A stretch of DNA of 64,000 nt from Melaminivora jejuensis (lineage in GTDB: Bacteria; Pseudomonadota; Gammaproteobacteria; Burkholderiales; Burkholderiaceae_C), in NCBI RefSeq assembly GCF_017811175.1, contig NZ_JACWIJ010000002.1:992001-1056000 (forward strand), in the 5' to 3' direction. The notes beneath the pieces are model-generated. The model did no database searches. It was not told the DNA's origin and was given only the letters and a program-made list of their open reading frames with translations. The position numbers were made by a program, and so were the translations under genes. Position 1 is the stretch's first letter. Every line of letters begins with the position of its first letter. This document shows, piece after piece, positions 37,091 through 45,824 of this stretch.

Positions 37091-37330
37091 TGTTGCCACC
37101 GTCTTTCCTGAGTTCATCGCCCGCGACGGTCAGGAGCCCACGGACGTGGGCCGTCAAGGAGAAAAGCGTCAGGGTGGTGCGGCCCGCAAGCGCAGCTGAG
37201 GACACGGCCTGGCGCGCCTCGATGGCACGCGGACACGGGCTACAGTCGCGAGCAAGATGATGGAGTCAGGAGAGACGGATGGACATGGCAACGGCCGCCG
37301 CGATGTGCAAACCGCACGCAAGCGAAGCGC
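37091..37330 (+). pseudogene. C-terminal stub of an unknown ICE gene, then a non-coding leader
   Basis: From the IS edge, 36 codons read VATVFPEFIARDGQEPTD then VGRQGEKRQGGAARKRS and stop at 37198. This basic Arg/Lys-rich tail is like that of conjugation-module proteins, but too short to identify. The next ~130 bp to 37330 have no gene and lead into the 153-bp repeated module. Confidence 0.35.
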
Positions 37331-37483
37331 GCAGGCCCGAAGCTGGAAGTCGGGCCGTAGGCGTCAGGGATGTGGAAGGCTGGCGAATGCCAGTCCCGTC
37401 AGGGATGAGCGAACAGCGAACCTGGAGCAGCGCGGTCCGCGAAGCGGAGACGCGACTATTTGTTTCGTTTATTATCTATTTGC
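37331..37483 (+). repeat. 153-bp repeated module upstream of the ABC-three-component operon (copy 1)
   Basis: About 90% identical by eye, and equal in length, to 41882-42034, which lies upstream of gajA in the same orientation. Both begin GCAGGCCCGAAG, share GTCCCGTCAGGGATGAGCGA and CGCGGTCCGCGAAGCGGAGAC, and end ATTATCTATTTGC. Further weaker similarity continues for ~40 bp. It contains no gene. It may carry a promoter or be a site used to add cargo to the ICE. Confidence 0.8.
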
Positions 37484-37633
37484 GCTATCGGTTTCTTCCC
37501 ATTAAGAGCGGACGGCCAGAATTCAGGCGCAGAGCAGTTGCACAGTCATGAATGCAGGTCACTTTGATCGTTCCACAAAACTGTGCGCGAGAGGAAAATC
37601 TGATAATTATTGTGACAAGGAATGGAGGGGAAA

Positions 37634-38560
37634 ATGACGGCTAGCGCCGCACGTCTAGTTGGTACCGATTGGGAAGATTGGGCAAATCGTCTCTTGTCGC
37701 ATCACTTCGGCCCGACAGACTATCAAAGGGTTCCCGCAAAAGATCGCGGAGACGCCGGCATAGAGGGGTTTAGCGTTTCTAAGCGGGAGGCTTTCCAGTG
37801 CTACGGATGTGAAGAGCCTATCAGCGTCGAAGCTCGCTATGACAAGCAGCGCACCAAGATAACAACCGATATCAAGAAGTTCATCAATAACAAAGATGCA
37901 TTGCTGCGGTTATTTGGACCGCTCAAGATGAAGCGTTGGGTGCTCTTCGTTCCCGTATTTGATAGCAAAGAAATCGTGGCACACGCAGCGACAAAAACTC
38001 AAGAAGTCATCAATGCAGCGCTACCTTACGTTGACCATGATTTCCGCATCGTCGTCAGCGAAGAGTCCAGTTTCGCTGTTGCTCGTGATCAGCTTCTGGG
38101 AGCGACCACGCAGAGTCTCAAAATAAACGCCCCTTCCATAACAGCTGAAGACGTTGATGCATGGAGCCAATTAAACGTTGGCCTTCTTGGCGTACTAAAA
38201 GAAAAGCTTACAAAGCTACCTACTTTGCATACTCAGACTGATCGAGACGAGTTCGCCATTAAGGTGTTGAAGTGGTACTTGACAGGCCAAGCATTACTGG
38301 AGCGACTCCGAGATTACCCACAGGTCTATGAGAAGATCATCGAAACAAAATCCCACCGTGAAGAATATCTGTCCATAGGATCTTTGCACGGATCTGCCTC
38401 TAATATCGTATTCGCAGAAACCTTAAAAGACTTTCGAGAGACCGTGCAACGCGAAGCCAAGGAACTTCACAGTTTCTGCGCAGAACAACTGGCGGCGGAA
38501 GCTGTGGCCGACTGGCTCATGCGGTGTCCGTTGCAGTTCCCGGAGACGAAAAATGGCTGA
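37634..38560 (+). CDS. Putative nuclease effector of an ABC-three-component system
   Basis: About 308 residues from ATG 37634, chosen because GGAGGGGAAA precedes it; ATG 37622 lacks such a site. The N-terminal ~110 residues (DWEDWANRLLSHHFGPTDYQRVPAKDRGDAGIEGF... EAFQCYGCEEP) follow the pattern of restriction-endonuclease-like folds (W-E-x-W-A, G-D-x-G-I-E-G, x-x-Q-C-Y), suggesting DNA cleavage. The C-terminal ~190 residues are helical and resemble the conserved C-terminal domains named for ABC-three-component systems. It overlaps the next gene by 8 bp, so all three genes form one operon. Family placement rests on gene order and fold-level similarity. Confidence 0.65.
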   Translation: MTASAARLVGTDWEDWANRLLSHHFGPTDYQRVPAKDRGDAGIEGFSVSKREAFQCYGCEEPISVEARYDKQRTKITTDIKKFINNKDALLRLFGPLKMKRWVLFVPVFDSKEIVAHAATKTQEVINAALPYVDHDFRIVVSEESSFAVARDQLLGATTQSLKINAPSITAEDVDAWSQLNVGLLGVLKEKLTKLPTLHTQTDRDEFAIKVLKWYLTGQALLERLRDYPQVYEKIIETKSHREEYLSIGSLHGSASNIVFAETLKDFRETVQREAKELHSFCAEQLAAEAVADWLMRCPLQFPETKNG

Positions 38561-39044
38561 ACTGCACGAGGATCATTTCTTCTCCATACCTGAACTAGAC
38601 GTGGATTTCATCTTTCGACGTCGCCCAGTAGCCTTGCCAGGAGACCTACGCCCTACCTGGCGTATCGGCCTATTGATGCTACTCCTTAGTCAATGTTGTC
38701 GCCAGCAACGTTCTAGTCTTACGAGGCTACATGTGCTGAACTGGGCTGTGCGCTCTGAGGCGAATTATCAGGAGCTAACCGCATTGATTGAAGGCCGGCT
38801 GCCACCCGATGCACTCATCGTTCGTTTTGAACCTGCGTTTAGTCGAGCAATTGACTTTGCTATCGGTGAGAATCTCGTAAAAAGAGTCGATGGTGCTCGA
38901 GTTGAACTCACTGATAACGGCAAGGAGTTCGCAGAAGAAATCTTAAAAGATTCGAGCCTTTATATCCCAGAGAAGAAGCTCACCGGCGTGCTCAGACAAA
39001 GAGCTTCAGAAACGCTGGTAGACAATATCTTCGGCAAGAGGTAG
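38553..39044 (+). CDS. ABC-three-component system middle component (winged helix)
   Basis: 163 residues. WRIGLLMLLLSQCCRQQRSSLTRLHVLNWAVRS, then FEPAFSRAIDFAIGENLVKRVDGARVELTDNGKEFAEEILKD, is a winged-helix arrangement typical of the small middle component that always sits between the effector and ATPase genes in these systems. It probably bridges the two. It overlaps the first gene by 8 bp and is followed by the ATPase gene after 4 bp. A plain transcription factor is possible but the coupling argues for a structural partner. Confidence 0.68.
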   Translation: MAELHEDHFFSIPELDVDFIFRRRPVALPGDLRPTWRIGLLMLLLSQCCRQQRSSLTRLHVLNWAVRSEANYQELTALIEGRLPPDALIVRFEPAFSRAIDFAIGENLVKRVDGARVELTDNGKEFAEEILKDSSLYIPEKKLTGVLRQRASETLVDNIFGKR

Positions 39045-39048
39045 GACC

Positions 39049-41094
39049 ATGAGACTCCGACAACTTAAGATAAACATCAGTACAGTTGACGGCCACTACG
39101 GGGCAACGGTGCCGTTTTCCGATGGCCTTGTAGTAATTTGGGCGGACAACTCAATGGGGAAATCCACATGCGCTCGAGCCATTCTTGTGGCACTAGGCAT
39201 GGAAGCCATGCTAACTACGTCTCAGCAGGAACTTCCTCTTCCCCCTGCAATGACTGCCAAGCTTGACGCCGGAGCGACCAGTGGGGCCACGCTCGAATAC
39301 GCAGTACTAGAATCTGAGGTATGGCTTGAGATTGAAAACTTGAAGGGTAGGCGCATTGCCGTCCAGCGGACTATTAAAGGTGGTCGAGATAAAAACCTCA
39401 TTACCGTACACGACGGGCCAGCGCTGACTGAGCCTGGCACCTATCAAACCACAGACTATTTCGTGAATAGGGCCGGTGGCGCCACACGTTCAGTGGGTTT
39501 CCACAGGTTTCTTGCAAACTTCCTGGAATGGGACTTACCTGCAGTCCAAACCTACGAAGGAAATGAGACGCCGCTGTATCTTCAGTGCATCTTCCCATTT
39601 TTTATGACCGAGCAGACGCGAGGGTGGTCTAGCATACAACCTCCGGTTCCTACGCAGTTCCGAATCCGCGATGTACACAAACGAGCCGTGGAGTTTTTAC
39701 TTGGTATGGATGCGCACAAGAATGCGCTGACCCGCCAAGAACTGCAACTTCGCAAAACTCGCCTCGAGGCACGGTGGTCCGCACAGATCCGTCAACTCAA
39801 GGAAATCGCAACTACAGCGGGCGGCGTGGCTCAAGCACTTCCAAGCGAGCCAACTTCCGTATGGCCACCGCAAGTTTCTCCTACTATCAACGTCCCAGAG
39901 CAGAAGCACTGGATTAACTTGGAGGAACGCATCAAGCAACGAGAAAAGAAGAAGCAAGCTCTCGAGGCTCAAAATGTTCCACAGGTATCGAATGCAGCAG
40001 AGTCAGTCAAACACGAATTAATGGAAGCGGAGTCAAATGTTATCAACCAGCAAGCTACTCTAGCGCGGCTTATAGATGCGCTATCTGCCGAGGAGCAAGA
40101 GGTCGCCCGTGTTCAGGATCGGCTCGCTGTGATCAAGGAAGATATTCAACGCAATAAAGATGCTCGCACTCTCCGCAGTCTAGGGTCGCGACAAGGGTCA
40201 GAGCTGGACAATGGTACTTGTCCCGTCTGCCATCAACACGTCGCCGACTCTCTCGTACCCTTGGCACCCGGTCAAACTGTTATGTCACTCGATGAAAGCA
40301 TCAGCTTTCTGAGCGAACAGAGCCGTACGTTTGAAGGTATTTTGCAGCAAAGTAAGCGTGTGGTAGCTGCAAGGCAGCTCCAGATACAAGCCGCTCGCGT
40401 TGAAATCAGTCAGTTGCGCGATCGAGTCCGCTATCTCCGTCAAACGCTTATCTCAGACGACAAAAGTCCCTCGATTGCTGCGGTGTATGAACGCGTCGAA
40501 CTCGAGCGCGATCTCAAGCAGGACATTCGTTATAGTGAATCCTTCGCGAATACTCTCACTGAGTTCGCCGACTTATCGCGCGACTGGAAAGATCTTCAAA
40601 TTGCACTGGAAAATTTGCCGAAGGATGACCTATCCGCTGACGACCGTCAGAAGCTGACGTTGTGGGGATCCTCTGTCCGGCAGCAACTCAGGGAGTATGG
40701 TTTTGGGAGTATCTCTGCATCTGAGATTGAACTATCGCCCTTCACATACAAGCCGGAACTCGAAGGCTTCGAACTGCAGACCACCATTTCCGCCAGCGAC
40801 CTCATTCGCACCATTTGGGCGTATCAATCTGGCATGCTTGAAGTAGCACGTGAAGCCTCAACCAATCACCCCGGTATGCTCGTATTCGATGAGCCGCGTC
40901 AGCAGTCTACACGTGATGTCAGCTTTGCCGCTTTACTTGCACGCGCTTCCAACGCATCCAAACACGGCCAGCAAGTCGTCTTCTTCACCAGTGAGGAGAA
41001 GGTGCGTCTCAAAGAACACCTAAGCAACCTGAATCACAGCCTACATGAAATAAATGGGCGGGTGATTAAGAAGCGGCTGAACGGTAACCTGTAG
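39049..41094 (+). CDS. SMC/Rad50-like ABC ATPase of an ABC-three-component system
   Basis: 681 residues. Walker A at 32-40 (ADNSMGKST), then long coiled coils interrupted by a zinc hook CPVC (Cys391 and Cys394 in NGTCPVCHQHV), then a C-terminal ATPase lobe. That lobe has a signature-like ISASDLIRTIWAYQ, Walker B LVFDEP (Asp614-Glu615) and the His-switch-like region VFFTSEE. This is the Rad50 layout in a shorter protein. With the nuclease-like and winged-helix partners it fits the ABC-three-component conflict systems described by comparative genomics, thought to sense invading DNA and trigger the nuclease. Codon use is less GC-rich than the host, consistent with transfer. Confidence 0.75.
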   Translation: MRLRQLKINISTVDGHYGATVPFSDGLVVIWADNSMGKSTCARAILVALGMEAMLTTSQQELPLPPAMTAKLDAGATSGATLEYAVLESEVWLEIENLKGRRIAVQRTIKGGRDKNLITVHDGPALTEPGTYQTTDYFVNRAGGATRSVGFHRFLANFLEWDLPAVQTYEGNETPLYLQCIFPFFMTEQTRGWSSIQPPVPTQFRIRDVHKRAVEFLLGMDAHKNALTRQELQLRKTRLEARWSAQIRQLKEIATTAGGVAQALPSEPTSVWPPQVSPTINVPEQKHWINLEERIKQREKKKQALEAQNVPQVSNAAESVKHELMEAESNVINQQATLARLIDALSAEEQEVARVQDRLAVIKEDIQRNKDARTLRSLGSRQGSELDNGTCPVCHQHVADSLVPLAPGQTVMSLDESISFLSEQSRTFEGILQQSKRVVAARQLQIQAARVEISQLRDRVRYLRQTLISDDKSPSIAAVYERVELERDLKQDIRYSESFANTLTEFADLSRDWKDLQIALENLPKDDLSADDRQKLTLWGSSVRQQLREYGFGSISASEIELSPFTYKPELEGFELQTTISASDLIRTIWAYQSGMLEVAREASTNHPGMLVFDEPRQQSTRDVSFAALLARASNASKHGQQVVFFTSEEKVRLKEHLSNLNHSLHEINGRVIKKRLNGNL

Positions 41095-41104
41095 GATATT
41101 TATC

Positions 41105-41125
41105 GACTATTCTTCCAAAATAGTC
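41105..41125 (+). terminator. Candidate terminator after the ABC ATPase gene
   Basis: GACTATT-7 nt-AATAGTC hairpin followed by a short T-run (ATTTTC), 10 bp after the ATPase stop codon. Weak but well placed. The next 135 bp to the radC stop contain no gene. Confidence 0.5.
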
Positions 41126-41261
41126 ATTTTCACCCATGAACCCATAGGATAAAAAGGGGCACTCGCCAATTCGAAAAATTTCGAATGATGGCTTGGGGGT
41201 AGAAATCAACTGCTGAAACAAGGAAAAAATCAAAGCAAAGAAGGGGCCGAAGCCCTCGACG

Positions 41262-41770
41262 TTAGATTCGTCCTCGCTCTGCAAATGACGCTGTATTGGC
41301 TCCTGCTACGATGACGTGATCCAGAGTGCGTACTTCCACCTGCCCCAGTGCTTCCTTGAGCCGCTGCGTCAGCAACTTATCGGCCTGCGACGGCTCAGGA
41401 TTCCCGCTCGGATGGTTGTGCGAAAGGATCACTGCCGCAGCATTGAGCCGTAGCGCCTCCTTGACGACTTCACGCGGATACACCGAGGCACTGTCGATGG
41501 TGCCGTGAAACATCTCCCGTATTCGATCAACCGGTGGCGCGTATCCAGAAACAGCACCACAAAGACCTCATGCTCGAAGCCTGCCAGCTTATTGCGCAGG
41601 TACTCCTTGACCAGCGCCGGGGAAGTGAATTCAGCTCCACGCCGCATCTTCAGCTCGATGGCCTGACGTGCCGCTTCAAGAATTTGATCCACCGATGCCG
41701 GCAGGTAGCGCCCCTGTGCGTCACACACCAGCAAAGCGTCATCGAACGAGGAAAAGGACAGTTGCGACAT
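41262..41770 (-). CDS. radC: RadC-like JAB-domain protein of an ICE, apparent one-base deletion
   Basis: ICE-borne RadC homologue (about 170 residues when repaired). N-terminal part [26 protein letters not shown]... [11 protein letters not shown] is in one frame. The metal-binding part ([49 protein letters not shown]) is in another. Inserting one C in TAC-GGGAG near 41526-41530 restores the expected EYREMFHGT. The JAB motif H-x-H with downstream Asp is complete. Despite the name, a role in DNA repair is doubtful; these genes are standard ICE/phage accessories. Cargo genes sit on both sides. Confidence 0.82.
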
Positions 41771-41881
41771 GATCGTGCTCCGGCTGCTCGGGCGGAATTG
41801 CCCGGAACCGTGGCCAGCACGGCGCAGCGCAAGCAGTCAGGGATCGAAGACGGCCGACAGGCCACAAGCGTGCGAGCACGC

Positions 41882-42034
41882 GCAGGCCCGAAGTTGGAAG
41901 CGGGGGCGAAGGCGTCAGGGAGGTGGAAGGCTGGCGGATGCGAGTCCCGTCAGGGATGAGCGAACAGCGAACCTGGAACAGCGCGGTCCGCGAAGCGGAG
42001 ACGCAAGCATGTATTTCGCTTATTATCTATTTGC
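41882..42034 (+). repeat. 153-bp repeated module upstream of Gabija (copy 2)
   Basis: Direct repeat of 37331-37483, lying between the divergent radC gene and gajA, in the same orientation with respect to the downstream defence genes. The leader between radC and this module (41771-41881) also matches the radC-leader remnant at 32853-32915. The combination suggests that one ICE locus (radC leader, module, cargo) occurs several times here. Confidence 0.8.
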
Positions 42035-42164
42035 ATCAGCGCCTGATTCCGACCAAGAACGAACGGCTAGGAATTGTTTATGCGCCGATTCATAGGATCA
42101 GTGGATCGAAAGAATTATGCGGTTTGCCTTTGTGGATTGGCCATAATCGGAAAAGGAGTAGAAA

Positions 42165-43970
42165 ATGAAGGTAGTTCGGCTAGGTATCTCGAATTTTCGG
42201 GGCATCAAGTCTGCGGAACTGCTTTTCGATGGGCACACGCTCATGGTCGGCTCTAATAACGTCGGTAAGAGTACCATCTGTGACGCGCTAGACCTTGTCT
42301 TGGGGCCAGATCGGCTAAACCGATTCCCGCCAATTGACGAGTTTGACTTTTACAACGCCCAGTATCTGGCCCCGCCTGCACAAGAGGGGGCCGAGCCCGA
42401 GTCAATTTCATTACGCATAGAAGTCGTCCTGATCGAATTGAGCGCTGAAATCGACGCCAAGTGCGGTGGCAACACAGAATTCTGGCACTTAGAGGAACAG
42501 CGCCTTTTGGACGAGGGGGAAGTACAGGCCGCCAACCCGCCACATGTGGTTCCTTGCCTTCGTCTGGAGACCATTGGCAAGTACGATCTTGCCGAGGACG
42601 AATTCGAAGCCAGAACTTTCTTTTCCCACAGTCCCGACGCACCAGAAGGCACACTGACGCCCGTCTCTAAGCCGATCAAACGGCAGTTCGGATTTCTCTA
42701 CCTGCGGGCATTGCGGACGGGATCGCGGGCGCTGAGCCTTGAGCGCGGCTCGCTTCTGGACATCATCCTACGCAACAAGGGCGTTCGCACGACTCTTTGG
42801 GAAAAGACCATTGAGCGACTACGCGGGCTCGACATTGAAGCCGACGCCGCCGAGATCGCTCCTGTCTTGCGTTCGGTCGAAAAGCGGCTTGCCCGCTACA
42901 TCGCGTTGGAGTCGCCCGGCAACGCGACGAAGCTGCACGTCTCGGAGCTCACGCGCGAGCATCTTCGCAAGACGATGTCGTTCTTCCTGTCCATCTCTGC
43001 CGACCAAGGCCCCGTTCCCTTTCCCCACGCGGGCACCGGCACTGTCAACACGCTTGTGCTCGCTCTGTTGTCGTTCATTGCGGATCTCAAGCCCGACACC
43101 GTTATCTTCGCCATGGAGGAGCCCGAGATCGCAGTACCTCCGCACACGCAGCGCCGAATCGCCCAATACCTGCTGACGAAGACCACCCAGGCCTTCGTGA
43201 CCTCTCACTCGCCCTTTGTGATCGAGAAATTCGAGCCGTCGAAAACACTACTTCTCTCGCGTGACGGCGGTATGGTCAGCGCCCGCAAGGTATCCGACGC
43301 AACGGGCCTCAAAGACAACGACTACAAGCGATTCTCCCGCTCGGGGCTGTCCGAATGCATGCTGGGGCGAGCAGCCATCGTCGTTGAGGGCGTCACTGAG
43401 CTGCATGCAATGCCCATCATCGCGCGCCGCATGGAAGAAAACGACCCTAACTTGCAGCCTCTGGACATCGCCGGCGTGGCGTTCTTCGACGCCGACGGCG
43501 AGTCGAACATGCCCAAGTTCGGTAAGTTCTTCAAAACGCTGGGGCTGCGCACCTTCGCTTTCTACGACCTCGACTACAAGAAGAAGCGCAAAGCCGAGCA
43601 GGCGCAGGCACTTGCGGAAAATTTCGAGATTAACGTCGAGCACGCCTACAAGGGCTTTGAAGACCTCCTGGTGGCTGAAGTGCCAGTGGATCGACTTTGG
43701 TCATTCCTCGCAAGCCTCAAAGCAAACGGCGAACATGGCAATATCGCCATCCCCGACGCGCGCCCACCCGACGACGCGGTCAAGGCCGTCGCCAAGGAGG
43801 CTCTCGGCGGAAACAAAGGCGCAGGCTGGTCGGCCCGCCTTCTTGAAAAGTGCGAATTCAACGAGCTGCCGGCTACCGCCACACAGTTCCTTGCGTCCGT
43901 GTTCGCTCTGTTCCCACCGCCGCCGCCCATCGACGAGGGCGGCGGCGACAACGCCGATCTGTTCGCCTGA
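42165..43970 (+). CDS. gajA: Gabija anti-phage protein GajA (OLD-family ATPase-TOPRIM nuclease)
   Basis: 601 residues. ATPase domain: FRGIKSAELLFDGHTLMVGSNNVGKST (Walker A at 29-37), Walker B-like VIFAMEEPEI and switch region FVTSHSPFVIEKF. Then a TOPRIM domain with acidic residues in IVVEGVTELHAMPII and FFDADGESNMPKF. This order is that of OLD-family nucleases, and the immediate UvrD-like partner makes it a class 2 OLD/Gabija locus. GajA nicks DNA and is held inactive by nucleotides in characterised systems. Start ATG 42165 follows AAAGGAG. The stop is 2 bp before gajB. Confidence 0.9.
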   Translation: MKVVRLGISNFRGIKSAELLFDGHTLMVGSNNVGKSTICDALDLVLGPDRLNRFPPIDEFDFYNAQYLAPPAQEGAEPESISLRIEVVLIELSAEIDAKCGGNTEFWHLEEQRLLDEGEVQAANPPHVVPCLRLETIGKYDLAEDEFEARTFFSHSPDAPEGTLTPVSKPIKRQFGFLYLRALRTGSRALSLERGSLLDIILRNKGVRTTLWEKTIERLRGLDIEADAAEIAPVLRSVEKRLARYIALESPGNATKLHVSELTREHLRKTMSFFLSISADQGPVPFPHAGTGTVNTLVLALLSFIADLKPDTVIFAMEEPEIAVPPHTQRRIAQYLLTKTTQAFVTSHSPFVIEKFEPSKTLLLSRDGGMVSARKVSDATGLKDNDYKRFSRSGLSECMLGRAAIVVEGVTELHAMPIIARRMEENDPNLQPLDIAGVAFFDADGESNMPKFGKFFKTLGLRTFAFYDLDYKKKRKAEQAQALAENFEINVEHAYKGFEDLLVAEVPVDRLWSFLASLKANGEHGNIAIPDARPPDDAVKAVAKEALGGNKGAGWSARLLEKCEFNELPATATQFLASVFALFPPPPPIDEGGGDNADLFA

Positions 43971-43972
43971 CC

Positions 43973-45733
43973 ATGAACGAGCCTTGCCCGCTTCGTGACA
44001 GTGTCCTTGTTTGCGAAGGGCACGCGCTGGTGACTGGTGGCCCTGGAAGCGGTAAGACGACCATTGCATTGCGAAAGGCGGTCAAGCGTATTCAACAGGG
44101 AATGACGCCTGGGCAATCCGCTCTCTTCTTGAGCTTCTCGCGCGCGGCAGTGGCGCGCATCCTCGACGCGGCCAAGCTAGAAGCTACAGCAGCCGAGCAA
44201 GAACAACTTTCCATTCAGACCTTCCACTCCTTCTTCTGGGACATCCTCAAGGCGCACGCGTACCTGCTCGGTGCTCCGCGCAAACTGTCGATTTTGCTGC
44301 CGCAGGATGAAAAGGCTCTGAACGGGGGCATCGACGACGAGGACGACGAATGGGATCAATGGCTGATTGAGCGCGAGCGGCTGTTCCGCGAAGAGGGCCG
44401 CATCGCGTTCGACCTGTTCGCTCCCAACGCTACTCGTCTGCTCGCCACTAGCAGCCATTTGCTTTCGTCGCTCGCGCGACGGCATCCCATCATCATCGTT
44501 GACGAGGCCCAGGACACCGGGCAATTCGCGTGGCAATGCGTTGAAATGCTTGCTCCACACGCGCAGATCGTTTGCCTCGCTGACCTCGAACAACAAATCT
44601 TCGATTACCTGCCTGGCGTTGGACCAGAGCGGATCGCAGCGATTCGCTCTGCACTTCATCCACTCGAAGTCGATCTGGGCACTCAGAACCATCGCAGCCC
44701 AGACTCTGAAATATTGATCTTTGCCAACGACATTCTGGCCGGGCAGGCACGCGGTGCGCCCTATAAAGGGATTTCTTCCTTTTCCTATCGGCCAGAAAAC
44801 CCAACGCCGAACTGGAACCATGTGCTACGACGCGCCATAGCTCAGTTGCTATCGAAAATCCGCGCGGAGTCCGATAGCCGACCCCAAACGCTCGCAATAT
44901 TGGTGTCAAACAACAGAAGTGCGCTACGCATGTCCAACGCGCTCAACGCAATCGAACCGAATGTAGGCAAGGCTGTGCGCCACAGGCTGTTGTTCGACGA
45001 GGCCGAGGCCCTACTATCGGCACGATTTGCGGCGTTTCTGCTTGAGCCCAAAGACCTTGCTCAGCTCGAGCTCGATGTGGCAGCCAGCATGGAGCTGATC
45101 GCCGCTGCGCGGCGGGCGACCGGACAAGCTAAGGCCGCCGTGAGCAAACTTTTGGAGCAGGCGGGAAAAATTCGAGGCGGCAAGACCCTCAACATCAACA
45201 TCGTGAAAGCGTTGCGGAGGCTAATTTCAGGTCTTCACGCCGACGGCTTCACCGGAGACCCCGCCACCGACTGGCTTACCGTCAAATACGCTCTTCGAGC
45301 CACTGGCCAAAATGAGTTGCTGCGTGTGGCTTCCCAGCTTGACTTCCTAGTCGCCTTCCGACGCGGACATCGAATTTCAGCAGGCTTAGCCAACGAATGG
45401 CTGCGCGACGGTGCCTACACGAACGCTCGGTTAGCGTTAGATCAGGCCCTTGCACAAGAGCAAATTTTGGATGGTATCGAGGCTCCTGCCGGGCTCCAGG
45501 TGATGAACTTTCATAAGGCCAAGGGTAAGCAGTTCGATGGAGTTGTCATTGTCCGAGAAGCACGGCGCACGGCTGCCGGAGTACAGTCTTCCTTCGTTTG
45601 GCGAGGAGATGAGGCACCACATCCTAAAAGCCGCAAAGTCCTGCGTGTGGGGATCACCCGTGCTCGTATCCACACATTGATCGTCAATCCCATGTGGCCG
45701 GCCTGTCCAATCCTGCGAGGACATAAGTTGTAG
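43973..45733 (+). CDS. gajB: Gabija anti-phage protein GajB (UvrD/PcrA-like helicase)
   Basis: 586 residues. SF1 helicase motifs: I GGPGSGKTT, Ia-region LFLSFSRAAVARIL, II IIIVDEAQDTG, and IV-VI toward the C-terminus (MNFHKAKGKQFDGVVIV, VLRVGITRARIHTLIV). Start ATG 43973 is 2 bp after the gajA stop. In characterised Gabija, GajB associates with GajA as a large complex and contributes nucleotide sensing or hydrolysis. It is somewhat longer than the best known GajB proteins, with an insertion in the middle (residues ~330-450). Confidence 0.88.
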   Translation: MNEPCPLRDSVLVCEGHALVTGGPGSGKTTIALRKAVKRIQQGMTPGQSALFLSFSRAAVARILDAAKLEATAAEQEQLSIQTFHSFFWDILKAHAYLLGAPRKLSILLPQDEKALNGGIDDEDDEWDQWLIERERLFREEGRIAFDLFAPNATRLLATSSHLLSSLARRHPIIIVDEAQDTGQFAWQCVEMLAPHAQIVCLADLEQQIFDYLPGVGPERIAAIRSALHPLEVDLGTQNHRSPDSEILIFANDILAGQARGAPYKGISSFSYRPENPTPNWNHVLRRAIAQLLSKIRAESDSRPQTLAILVSNNRSALRMSNALNAIEPNVGKAVRHRLLFDEAEALLSARFAAFLLEPKDLAQLELDVAASMELIAAARRATGQAKAAVSKLLEQAGKIRGGKTLNINIVKALRRLISGLHADGFTGDPATDWLTVKYALRATGQNELLRVASQLDFLVAFRRGHRISAGLANEWLRDGAYTNARLALDQALAQEQILDGIEAPAGLQVMNFHKAKGKQFDGVVIVREARRTAAGVQSSFVWRGDEAPHPKSRKVLRVGITRARIHTLIVNPMWPACPILRGHKL

Positions 45734-45824
45734 GCGCAAGGTCTGCGAAGCTCTTCCACAGATAACGCTGACGGACTTCAGTTCTACCGTAATCCGCAAC
45801 CCTTACAGGAACGCTATAAATTCA

